DNA of 9,036 nucleotides, taken from NCBI GenBank assembly GCA_029879665.1, contig JAOUPW010000048.1:1-9036 (forward strand), written 5' to 3'. Source of the stretch: Rhodospirillales bacterium (GTDB lineage: Bacteria > Pseudomonadota > Alphaproteobacteria > Rhodospirillales > JAOUPW01). The stretch's first letter is position 1. Each line of letters begins with the position of its first letter. The notes beneath the pieces were generated by a model. That model saw only the letters and a program-made list of their open reading frames with translations, was not told where the DNA came from and did no database searches. Positions 1 through 6,657 of the stretch are shown one piece after another. A program made the translations under genes and the position numbers.

Positions 1-251
1 CAGTGGCCCAGGCGCCTGGAAAGCCGGGTCGCCATTTCCGCCGCCGCCGCCCGGGTAAAGGTCAGGCACAAAATCCGTTCCGGCCGGGTGCCGCCCAGTA
101 ACAGCCGGGCGATGCGGTCGGTCAACACCTGGGTCTTGCCGGTGCCGGCGTTGGCCGAAACCCAGACGGAAAGCGCCGGGTCGCCGCCGATGATCTGGGC
201 GGGGGTGCGCGCCGGGCGCGGGTTCGGGGCATCGTTGGCGGGGGGGCTCAT
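1..251 (-). CDS. addA: AddA, double-strand-break repair helicase-nuclease (N-terminal 83 codons, runs off left edge)
   Basis: AddA is the superfamily 1A helicase and nuclease subunit of AddAB, which processes double-strand DNA ends for RecA loading. Only the first 83 codons are present. The translation begins MSPPANDAPNPRPARTPAQ, with a Q-motif-like TPAQ at residues 16-19. It continues with Walker A (ANAGTGKT, residues 33-40, catalytic Lys39) and a motif Ia-type stretch (LCLTFTRAAAAEM, residues 61-73). This order is typical of UvrD/RecB-like helicases, and the sequence resembles the alphaproteobacterial AddA subfamily. The ATG at 249-251 overlaps the addB TGA at 248-250 (ATGA), and GGGGA lies 9 nt upstream (261-265 on the minus strand), so the start is well supported. 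The remaining helicase motifs and the C-terminal nuclease domain lie outside the window and cannot be judged. Confidence 0.93.
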   Translation of the reverse strand, partial: MSPPANDAPNPRPARTPAQIIGGDPALSVWVSANAGTGKTQVLTDRIARLLLGGTRPERILCLTFTRAAAAEMATRLSRRLGH

Positions 252-3232
252 GTCTCGCCGTCCCCGCCGCCGGCCATCCATTCCAACACCCGGGCAAGAT
301 GGTCATAGTCGCCGGCACGGCCTTCGAACATGGGTTTGACCCGGGACAGATACGGCGTGCCCGCGTCATCGAACCTGGCGATCCGGTCCCGCAATCCTTT
401 CAAGGCGTCGCCGGCGAGATCGTCCAGGTCCTTATTGATGTTTTGATGCTTGCCCGCTTCGCGCCCACCGGAAAGATGCAGGTAGACCAGTTCCGCCACC
501 GGGTCCGAAGGGATGTCTTTGAATCCGCCGGCGGCGAGGATCGCCGCTTCCAGGGGAAGCTGGGGCGAAAATCCGCTCTCCACCTGTCTGTTCGAGGGCG
601 GTTGTCCGGTTTTATAATCGATCACCGACAAACCGTCGCCTTCCCGCCGGTCGATGCGGTCGGCCCGCGCGGTCAGCTTGAACGGTTTTCCCGGTCCCTT
701 CAGCGTCATTTCACCGCCGGCTTCCGCCGCCAGCGTGCGCCAGCCGGCGGCGCGCCGCGTCCGTTCATAATCCACGAACCATTCGGCGATCCGCTCGAAG
801 CGCGGCCACCAGAAGGCGCGCACCCCGGGCCGGGCCAGATGTTCATTGAATACATCCCGACCCATACGCAGCAGTTCATCGAAGGCGGCGTCGGGCAAAT
901 CTCCGGGATAGGTTTTGACGAAACGGTCGAGGGCCTCATGCACCAGGATTCCCCGGTCGGCGGCGCCGGGGTCGGCGTCGAGGGGGTCGAGGGGGCGGAG
1001 GCCGAGAATATTCGCGGCATAAACGGCGTAAGGATCGCGGATCCAGGTTTCGATACGGGTCACCGACAGTTGGCGCGGGCGGGCCGCAACCGGCGGCTTG
1101 GGTTTGGGGTCTTTCGGGTCGGCGAAGGTGTCCGGCCGGCTCAGTTCGTTATACCAATGGGTCCACTTGCCGTCGGCGCGAAAGCGGTCCAGCAAGCCGG
1201 CGCCTTGCAACAACACATCCAGGCGGCTGAGCCAGCGCGAGGCCACCGCCGGTGTGCCGCCGGTGCGGGCGGCGCGGCTCAGGATTACCTTGGGGGCGGC
1301 GAAGGCCTGGACGAAATCGTGGGCGGCGAGCCCCAGACGACGTTCCGGCGACGGCAGGCCGAACCGTTCCAGCATGGGCCGGCTCATCCACGGGCTGGCT
1401 TCCGCTTCCGGGGGCCAGGTCCCTTCGTTGAGGCCGCCCAGAATCATCACGTCCGCATGTTGCAGGCGGGCCTCGAGAAGCCCCCAGATGAACAGGCGGG
1501 GGTGGCGGCCATAGCGGGGCCGAACCACCCGTCCCGCCAGCAGCACATCAAACAGGGCCGGGTAGTCCCAGACGTCGAGGGTGCCCAAATCGCCGGCGGC
1601 TTCGTTCAGTTCGGAAACGAAACCGGCCAGGGCCTCGCCGTCCTCGCCGGCCCACAGCCGCCCGGCGCCCGGCGCACCGTCGTCTTCCACCGCCAAGGAT
1701 TCGGCCAGCGCCACATGGGCGGCCAGCAAGTCGCGCAAGGATGCCTTGCCGCCGGCAAACAGGGCGTCCAACGGGGCGCCGGCATCCGCCACCGTTTCGA
1801 TCAGGTTCTTCAGATCCCGTGCATGGGGGTCCCGCGACGCCTTGAGGGCATCCCGCAGTCCATCGATTCCTTCCGCCGGGCGCGGTCCGCGCAATACGGC
1901 CTGTTCCAGACGGCGGACGAGGGCGCGGAATTGTCCCTGTGGTCTGCCGCCCGTGGCCAGGGGGTGTTTAAGCGCCGCCAGCAGGGCCACCGGCGCGAAC
2001 TGATCGGCGACCATGCGTAACGCAAGCCGCATAAAGGTACCGGGCGGGGTATCGGCCAGGGGGCGGCCCGCCGAATCGTCGGCCTCGACCCCCCAACGGG
2101 CCAGTTCGGACGCGACCCGGCGCGCCAGTTTGCGGTCCGGCGTCACGAGGGCCGCGGTGCGGCCTTTTTCTTCCAGGGTGTGGCGCAGGATCAGGGCGAT
2201 GGCGCCGGCTTCCGCGCCTTCCGTGTCGGCTTCAATGCGCTGAATTCCTTCAAGGGCCCGTTGATCTTTCGTGAACACTCCACGCAGACCGTCGCCGGCC
2301 GCCGCCGGCACCAGGGCGGCGTGGATCAGCGCCGTGCGCGACTCATGGCATGCCGCGCCCACCGAAGAAGGCCAGTCGGCGACGTCACGCCGTTCAACGC
2401 CGATATGATCGAGCAGCCGGGACAGGCCGTACTGAGGATGGCCCGGCTCCAGGGCCTGCCAGACCGCATCGGTGGCCTCGCGGTCGAGGCCGGGCAGGAC
2501 CACGGCGCCGCCGGGCAGGTGGGCAATCACTTTCAACAGGTCCGCCGTCGCCGGAATGGACCCGGTGGACCCGGCGGCGATGATCGGCCCGTGCGGCGGG
2601 GATTTCGTCCAGGCGGCGGCCTGGGCGTCGATCAGGCGGTTGCGCCGGTCGGCCGGGTCGATGACCCCGTACTCCTGCAGAACCCGGGGCCAGCTTTCCG
2701 TCAGAAGGGAAAGGAAATTCAGGGTTTTTTGCCAGTGTTCGGCGTAATCCGCGTCTTCGATCAGGGTCTTGAGGCCGTCGAAGGAAAGCCGTTCGGTATG
2801 CACCTGATCAAGAAGCCTGGCCAGCTCCTGGGCCAGCCGCGCCGCCTGGTCGGGCGAGATGTCCTGGTCGGGCCGGGCCAGGATCAGCCGGCTCAACAGC
2901 AACTGGCGGCGGACTCCGGAAATGGCGGGGGGGAGGTCGAGGCCGGCACCGGGGATGGCCGAAAAATCCCCCCGCAGCGCCAGTTCATCTTCGTCCACGT
3001 CACCGAGCGGCATCAGCGCCGGCAGCAGCACCGGGCGGCCATCGTATAAACGGAGGAACGCTTCGCTTAAGGCGCGGCAGGCGCGCCGGGTTGGTAGCAG
3101 CACGGTGACGTCCGCCAATTTTTCGGGATCGCCGCCAGCCCGCTCGCGGATGCCTGCGGCCAGGGCGTCGACGAAAGGGACTCCGGCGGCGATGGTGTAC
3201 AGGGCCGAGGCCCGTTCGCCGCGGTTGCTCAT
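248..3232 (-). CDS. addB: AddB, double-strand-break repair protein (inactivated helicase plus PD-(D/E)XK nuclease)
   Basis: AddB is the second AddAB subunit; in characterised enzymes it recognises Chi-like sequences and its C-terminal nuclease cuts one strand. The product is 994 aa, a normal length for the alphaproteobacterial form. The N-terminus (residues 12-60) has no Walker A where Bacillus AddB has one. A helicase-like segment with GGLNEGTWPP is at residues 599-608. The RecB-type nuclease domain spans about 720-990: GILVHEALDRF (761-771, His765), ADRID (857-861, Asp858), VIDYKTG (870-876, Asp872 and Lys874) and QLPLEA (891-896). The nuclease residues therefore look intact. Only two cysteines are present (52 and 295), so the four-cysteine iron-sulfur site of Firmicute AddB cannot form. 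The start at 3232 is chosen because its ATG overlaps the TGA of the upstream gene (ATGA); a frame extension to 3313 would run deep into that gene. It is followed by addA with another ATGA overlap. Confidence 0.95.
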   Translation of the reverse strand: MSNRGERASALYTIAAGVPFVDALAAGIRERAGGDPEKLADVTVLLPTRRACRALSEAFLRLYDGRPVLLPALMPLGDVDEDELALRGDFSAIPGAGLDLPPAISGVRRQLLLSRLILARPDQDISPDQAARLAQELARLLDQVHTERLSFDGLKTLIEDADYAEHWQKTLNFLSLLTESWPRVLQEYGVIDPADRRNRLIDAQAAAWTKSPPHGPIIAAGSTGSIPATADLLKVIAHLPGGAVVLPGLDREATDAVWQALEPGHPQYGLSRLLDHIGVERRDVADWPSSVGAACHESRTALIHAALVPAAAGDGLRGVFTKDQRALEGIQRIEADTEGAEAGAIALILRHTLEEKGRTAALVTPDRKLARRVASELARWGVEADDSAGRPLADTPPGTFMRLALRMVADQFAPVALLAALKHPLATGGRPQGQFRALVRRLEQAVLRGPRPAEGIDGLRDALKASRDPHARDLKNLIETVADAGAPLDALFAGGKASLRDLLAAHVALAESLAVEDDGAPGAGRLWAGEDGEALAGFVSELNEAAGDLGTLDVWDYPALFDVLLAGRVVRPRYGRHPRLFIWGLLEARLQHADVMILGGLNEGTWPPEAEASPWMSRPMLERFGLPSPERRLGLAAHDFVQAFAAPKVILSRAARTGGTPAVASRWLSRLDVLLQGAGLLDRFRADGKWTHWYNELSRPDTFADPKDPKPKPPVAARPRQLSVTRIETWIRDPYAVYAANILGLRPLDPLDADPGAADRGILVHEALDRFVKTYPGDLPDAAFDELLRMGRDVFNEHLARPGVRAFWWPRFERIAEWFVDYERTRRAAGWRTLAAEAGGEMTLKGPGKPFKLTARADRIDRREGDGLSVIDYKTGQPPSNRQVESGFSPQLPLEAAILAAGGFKDIPSDPVAELVYLHLSGGREAGKHQNINKDLDDLAGDALKGLRDRIARFDDAGTPYLSRVKPMFEGRAGDYDHLARVLEWMAGGGDGET

Positions 3233-4011
3233 CGCCGTTTGTTTCCGGCGTAGCGAAGGTTCATATAGGTTTCCGCCTGATTCAATCCATCCGGCGTTCC
3301 CACATGGAACCATTCCCCGTCGTGCACCATGCCGTAGAGCCGCCCGGCTTCGATCGCCTTGTCGTAGAGCAGGTTGAGGGAAAAGGGGCCGTCGGGCGCG
3401 CCGATGAACATTTTAGGAGTCAAAATCTGCACCCCCGAAAAAAGCAGGGGCGAAACTTCGCTTTCCAGACGGCGGGCAATCAGGCCCAAAGGATCGAGGG
3501 TGAAATCCCCGACACCGTCGTAGCCGTAGGCATCAACGGTGGAATGAAGCATCAACAGCGCATCCATGATCTCGCCGTTCCAAGTCCGCGCCATCCGCGC
3601 CAGCGCCGACTGCGATCCGTTCAGCCACAGCATGTCACCGTTGATGACAAAGAACGGATCGTCGCCAAGCAAGGGAAGCGCCTGCTTGACACCGCCGCCG
3701 GTTTCCAGGCGTTGGTCCGGCTCGTGGGAAAAGAGGATTTCCGGCGAAGGGCGTTTTCTCAGGTGCGCTTCGATCTTTTCTCCCAGATGGTGCAGGTTGA
3801 CGACGACGGTTTTAACGCCGGATTCTTCCAGGCGGTCGATGGCATGGTCGATCAGGGCGCGGTCATTCACCTCGATCAGGGGTTTGGGGGTGGTGTCGGT
3901 GATCGGGCGCATGCGGATCCCGAGGCCGGCGGCCAGGATCATCGCGGTGCTCGGCGTCTTTGTGTCCTTATTATAGTTATAGGACGATTTCTGTTTTGTT
4001 GATTTGGTCAT
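3229..4011 (-). CDS. murU: MurU-type nucleotidyltransferase (N-acetylmuramate 1-phosphate uridylyltransferase)
   Basis: This belongs to the sugar-1-phosphate nucleotidyltransferase family. Characterised MurU makes UDP-MurNAc from MurNAc 1-phosphate in cytoplasmic peptidoglycan recycling. The 260-aa product has the family signature GLGIRMRP (29-36), the TPKPL loop (41-45, Lys43), ETGGGVKQA (103-111), NGD with the metal-binding Asp126 (124-126), and WFHVGTP (234-240). Following an AmgK-type kinase directly (ATGA overlap) strongly favours MurU over a glucose or mannose nucleotidyltransferase, but substrate cannot be read from sequence. The ATG at 4009-4011 has GGGGAG 9 nt upstream (4021-4026) and overlaps the upstream TGA. 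This start gives an unusual 23-residue Lys/Ser/Asn/Tyr-rich tail before the Rossmann-like core; relatives commonly begin near Met24 (3940-3942), which is an alternative start. The tail-coding DNA is much more AT-rich than its surroundings. The gene ends in an ATGA overlap with addB. Confidence 0.85.
   Translation of the reverse strand: MTKSTKQKSSYNYNKDTKTPSTAMILAAGLGIRMRPITDTTPKPLIEVNDRALIDHAIDRLEESGVKTVVVNLHHLGEKIEAHLRKRPSPEILFSHEPDQRLETGGGVKQALPLLGDDPFFVINGDMLWLNGSQSALARMARTWNGEIMDALLMLHSTVDAYGYDGVGDFTLDPLGLIARRLESEVSPLLFSGVQILTPKMFIGAPDGPFSLNLLYDKAIEAGRLYGMVHDGEWFHVGTPDGLNQAETYMNLRYAGNKRR
3964..3985. repeat. Inverted repeat GTCCT-N12-AGGAC with AT-only core except one G
   Basis: Five-base arms GTCCT (3964-3968) and AGGAC (3981-3985) flank a 12-nt core, TATTATAGTTAT. 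On the minus strand the core region contains a perfect TATAAT (3970-3975). The element lies inside codons 9-16 of the murU-like gene. It could be an operator-like dyad over an internal promoter, or chance: five-base arms are not rare. Confidence 0.4.
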
Positions 4012-5024
4012 GATACGCGGCTCCCCATGGATGGGACGCCCCGCACGCTTTCAGGGATATGTCGGTCAAACCAGGCCTTCACCGGAGTCAGCGCCGGATG
4101 GGCCAGGGCGCCTTCCAGCAAGCCCCAGACCCGGGGGAGGTGGGCAAGGTAGGCGGACTTGCCGTCGCGTAACGATAGCCGGGTGAAAATTCCGATCACC
4201 TTGGCGTGGCGCTGGGCGGAAAGGATGGCGAATGCGGTCATAAACGTCTCACGATCAATATCTGGCGCGCCCGCGAAATACCGCGCCAGCATGGCGGCCT
4301 TCAATGGGGGCGCGATGTCGCGGCGGGCGTCTTCCAGCAAACTCATCAGATCATACGCCGGACAGCCCGAAACCGCGTCCTGAAAATCGAGCAGACCGCA
4401 GGCGCGGATGCCGTCCCGTTCCTTCAGCCAGATTAGATTGTCCACGTGATAATCCCGGAGCACCAGGGTTTTGGGAAGGACGTGAACCTGGGGAAACAGT
4501 TCCAGCCAGGCATCCCCATAGGCCCTCCGCACGCCTTCATCCGGAGCTTCGCCGAAAATTTCCGGCATCGTCCATTGGGGCAGCAGAAAGGCCTCATCGA
4601 GCAGTCGGCCGTTGCCGTAAGGGGGCAGCCCGGGCGGGATTGCGTCTTGCTGCGGCCGGGCGTGAAGGTCGATCAGCACATCCACGGCCAGCCCATAGAG
4701 GGCATGCTCGTCGCCGCCTTTTGCCAGAACCTTGGTATAGGTGTCGTCGCCCAGGTCTTCCAGAAGCAACAGGCCGGCGTCTTCATCGGCGGCGAGAATT
4801 TCCGGCGCGCTGAACCCCAGGGCTCGCAGATGCCGGGCGAGAGTGAGAAAAGGCCGCACGTTTTCTTGCGGTGGCGGTGCGTCCATCAGTACCGCCCGCC
4901 GTCCGTCCAGGGTCAACCGGTCGTAACGGCGGAACGAGGCATCGCCGGCCAGGGGCCGCCGCGTCGCGCCGTCCCATCCATGGGCCTCAATAAAGCGGGC
5001 GATGCGGGTGGAGCGGTCAGGCAA
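4008..5024 (-). CDS. amgK: AmgK-type N-acetylmuramate/N-acetylglucosamine kinase (APH-fold phosphotransferase)
   Basis: This 338-aa protein has the aminoglycoside phosphotransferase (APH) kinase fold. Characterised AmgK phosphorylates the anomeric position of MurNAc and GlcNAc, feeding MurU. Visible elements are a nucleotide-binding loop GDASFRRY (27-34), a hinge-like LLLLEDLGDD (85-94), the catalytic loop RDYHVDN (190-196, catalytic Asp191, metal ligand Asn196) and the DFG-equivalent DFQDA (213-217, Asp213). All key kinase residues are present. The neighbouring murU-like gene, joined by an ATGA overlap, supports sugar salvage rather than antibiotic resistance. The start is a TTG (5022-5024): the first in-frame ATG is codon 47, inside the conserved N-lobe, and GGAGG sits 6 nt upstream. 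The gene overlaps the end of tsaE by 8 nt. By homology this pair could provide a MurA-independent route to UDP-MurNAc; that is inference. Databases often label this family only as 'aminoglycoside phosphotransferase'. Confidence 0.87.
   Translation of the reverse strand: MPDRSTRIARFIEAHGWDGATRRPLAGDASFRRYDRLTLDGRRAVLMDAPPPQENVRPFLTLARHLRALGFSAPEILAADEDAGLLLLEDLGDDTYTKVLAKGGDEHALYGLAVDVLIDLHARPQQDAIPPGLPPYGNGRLLDEAFLLPQWTMPEIFGEAPDEGVRRAYGDAWLELFPQVHVLPKTLVLRDYHVDNLIWLKERDGIRACGLLDFQDAVSGCPAYDLMSLLEDARRDIAPPLKAAMLARYFAGAPDIDRETFMTAFAILSAQRHAKVIGIFTRLSLRDGKSAYLAHLPRVWGLLEGALAHPALTPVKAWFDRHIPESVRGVPSMGSRVS
4021..4026 (-). promoter_or_regulatory. Ribosome binding site GGGGAG for the murU-like gene
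   Basis: GGGGAG on the minus strand, inside the end of the amgK-like gene, lies 9 nt before the ATG at 4009-4011. It supports translation of the AT-rich N-terminal tail rather than initiation only at Met24. Confidence 0.65.
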
Positions 5025-5499
5025 AACCGGCCTCCGTCAGCCGTTCCGCCCAGCCGCCGTACCCGGTGAGGCGGACAATGCGGGCGGTGTCTGCGCCGGC
5101 GAAGGCCAGCGACACTTCCAGCCGCTCCGCCGGCAGGCGGGAGCCCATGCGGTCCGGCCATTCGATCAGGGAGATTCCGTCGGCGAAGGCGTCCTCCAGG
5201 TCCAGTTCATCCGTTTCTTCCGGGCTTTCGATGCGGTAGAGGTCGAAATGATAGATGGTTCCCGCGCCTGTTTCATAGGTCTGAACCAAAGTGAAGGTGG
5301 GGCTGGGCACTTCTTCCGGAGAATCGCCGAGTTTTTGGATGAAGGCGCGGGCGAAGACGGTCTTGCCGGCGCCGAGGCCGCCCCGGAGGGCGAAAACGTC
5401 GCCCGGACGCGCCAGCGCCGCCAGCCTCGCCGCCAGCGCCACCGTCGCCGCTTCGTCGGCCAACTCCATTTGGAAAGCGGGTTCCGGTCCTTCGCCCAT
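5017..5499 (-). CDS. tsaE: TsaE, ATPase subunit for tRNA N6-threonylcarbamoyladenosine (t6A) synthesis
   Basis: TsaE (formerly YjeE) is the small P-loop ATPase that works with TsaB and TsaD to put the t6A modification on A37 of ANN-decoding tRNAs. In the 160-aa form, Walker A is GGLGAGKT (40-47). It is followed by the signature VPSPTFTLVQTY (64-75), HFDLYR (84-89) and IEWPDR (112-117), in the normal order and at the usual length of about 150-160 aa. The ATG at 5497-5499 is preferred because AAGGA lies 10 nt upstream (5510-5514). The ATG three codons earlier (5506-5508) has that same element only 1 nt away, although it remains possible. This is the first gene of the minus-strand operon in the window, and its stop overlaps the amgK-like TTG start. 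Confidence 0.95.
   Translation of the reverse strand: MGEGPEPAFQMELADEAATVALAARLAALARPGDVFALRGGLGAGKTVFARAFIQKLGDSPEEVPSPTFTLVQTYETGAGTIYHFDLYRIESPEETDELDLEDAFADGISLIEWPDRMGSRLPAERLEVSLAFAGADTARIVRLTGYGGWAERLTEAGFA
5031..5035 (-). promoter_or_regulatory. Ribosome binding site GGAGG for the TTG-started amgK-like gene
   Basis: GGAGG on the minus strand, inside the last codons of tsaE, sits 6 nt before the TTG at 5022-5024. No ATG or other convincing start exists nearby, so this site decides the start of the kinase gene. Confidence 0.75.
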
Positions 5500-5604
5500 A
5501 TGCTCCATTTCCTTAGGTTCAAAGGTTGGCGGGACTTGATCGCCAGGGGGTGTGCGGCCATGTTAGGCCTGTATCCTGTTTACTCTGTTGACCCGGGAGT
5601 TTCC
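5500..5604. promoter_or_regulatory. Divergent intergenic spacer between tsaE operon and reductase gene
   Basis: This 105-bp spacer separates tsaE (leftward) from the reductase gene (rightward) and must hold a promoter for the reductase; it may also hold one for tsaE. Plus-strand candidates are weak: TTGATC (5536-5541) has no good -10 at 17 nt, and TATCCT (5572-5577) has no recognisable -35. No strong terminator or operator dyad is visible; GGCC-N6-GGCC at 5556-5569 is the only small symmetry. The assignment rests on gene orientation rather than on a clear promoter. Confidence 0.45.
5595..5599 (+). promoter_or_regulatory. Ribosome binding site GGGAG for the reductase gene
   Basis: GGGAG lies 5 nt before the ATG at 5605-5607. 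It selects this start over a frame extension reaching back to 5002, which would run antisense through tsaE. Confidence 0.8.
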
Positions 5605-6657
5605 ATGTCCAATCCGCCCCCCCAGGCGCCTTCCAAGGGGTCCGAAAAAGCCGATATCGCGGTAATTGGCGCAGGTCCGGTGGGTTTGTTCGCCGTCTTT
5701 CAATGCGGCATGCTTGAACTGCGCTGCAGTGTGATCGATGCCCTCGAAGGGGTCGGCGGCCAGTGTTCGGCCCTTTATCCAGAAAAACCCATCTACGACA
5801 TTCCCGGCTTTCCCCAGATTCCGGCTTCCGGATTGATTGAAAACCTGGAACGTCAGGCGGCGCCTTTCGATCCCGTTTATCATCTCAACCAGCAGGTGAC
5901 TTCGCTGACGGCATTGGATGGCGGACGCTGGCTGCTGGAAACATCCGCCGGCACGCGCATTGACGCCGGCGCGGTGCTGATCGCCGCCGGTGTCGGCGCC
6001 TTCGGCCCCAACCGGCCGCCCCTGGACGGGCTGGAGTCCTTCGAAGGCACAAGCGTCTTCTATCTGGTCAACAAGCGGGAAGATTTTCGCGGCAAAAACG
6101 TGGTGATCGCCGGCGGCGGCGATTCGGCGGTGGACTGGGCGCTGTCGCTGGTCGATATCGCGGCGTCGATCAAAGTGGTGCACCGCCGGCCCAAGTTCCG
6201 TGCCGCGCCGGAGAGCGCACGCCGCCTGCAAGAACTGGCGGATGCCGGGACCCTCGAGTTGGTGATCCCTTTTCAACTGGATTCCCTTGAAGGCAAGGAC
6301 GGAAAACTGGAAGCGGTGGGGGTCCGGGACCTGGACGGCACGCAACGAAAACTTGAAGCCGATGTGCTGCTGCCCTTTTTCGGCCTGTCGCAGAACCTGG
6401 GCCCGGTTGCCGAATGGGGGCTTGATCTGGATAAGAACCATATCGTGGTGGACGCGGCCACGATGGCGGCATCCAGGCCGGGTCTTTACGCCATCGGCGA
6501 TATCGCCGCCTATCCCGGCAAGCTCAAGCTGATCCTGACCGGGTTCGCCGAAGCTGCGCTGGCCGCCCATTCGGCCCGCGCCCACATTCATCCGGGCGAA
6601 GTCTATCATTTCGAATATTCCACCACCCATGGAGTCCCCGAAAAAAATGACTCCTGA
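5605..6657 (+). CDS. Thioredoxin-reductase-like ferredoxin/flavodoxin-NADP+ reductase
   Basis: This 350-aa FAD- and NADPH-binding flavoprotein passes electrons between NADPH and ferredoxin or flavodoxin in the cytoplasm. It matches the TrxR-like (YumC-type) FNR family in length and motifs. The FAD dinucleotide motif is GAGPVG (22-27). A segment with GGQCSALYPEKPIYDIPG spans 51-68, followed by the NADPH motif GGGDSA (170-175), HRR (193-195), which probably reads the NADPH 2'-phosphate, and the FAD-binding YAIGDIA (295-301). The FEYSTTHGVP tail (336-345) is characteristic of this FNR group. The redox CxxC of true thioredoxin reductases is absent, which argues against that activity. The start has a good ribosome binding site; the stop overlaps the next gene. 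Partner and direction of electron flow cannot be told from sequence. Confidence 0.92.
   Translation: MSNPPPQAPSKGSEKADIAVIGAGPVGLFAVFQCGMLELRCSVIDALEGVGGQCSALYPEKPIYDIPGFPQIPASGLIENLERQAAPFDPVYHLNQQVTSLTALDGGRWLLETSAGTRIDAGAVLIAAGVGAFGPNRPPLDGLESFEGTSVFYLVNKREDFRGKNVVIAGGGDSAVDWALSLVDIAASIKVVHRRPKFRAAPESARRLQELADAGTLELVIPFQLDSLEGKDGKLEAVGVRDLDGTQRKLEADVLLPFFGLSQNLGPVAEWGLDLDKNHIVVDAATMAASRPGLYAIGDIAAYPGKLKLILTGFAEAALAAHSARAHIHPGEVYHFEYSTTHGVPEKNDS

Noticed and set aside
299..2020. 573-codon plus-strand open frame opposite addB
   Set aside because: It is antisense to a clearly conserved AddB, has no recognisable domain and is rich in Gly, Arg, Gln and Pro, as expected from the complement of GC-rich coding sequence.
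2180..3049. 289-codon plus-strand open frame opposite the first half of addB
   Set aside because: It is antisense to conserved AddB with no family motif; a GC-driven shadow.
3233..3313. Upstream in-frame extension of addB (27 codons)
   Set aside because: It would overlap the end of the murU-like gene by 85 nt; the ATGA junction at 3229-3232 gives a natural start, and the extension shows no conserved sequence.
4008..5024. Aminoglycoside resistance gene
   Set aside because: The APH fold alone would allow it, but direct coupling to a MurU-type gene and the tsaE-addAB context favour the AmgK sugar-kinase role.
5002..5604. Upstream extension of the reductase frame across tsaE
   Set aside because: It runs antisense to tsaE; the ATG at 5605 has a good GGGAG site and gives a normal-length FNR.
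5605..6657. True thioredoxin reductase
   Set aside because: The CxxC redox disulfide is absent, and the GGQCSALYPEKPIYDIPG and FEYSTTHGVP stretches fit the ferredoxin-NADP+ reductase group.
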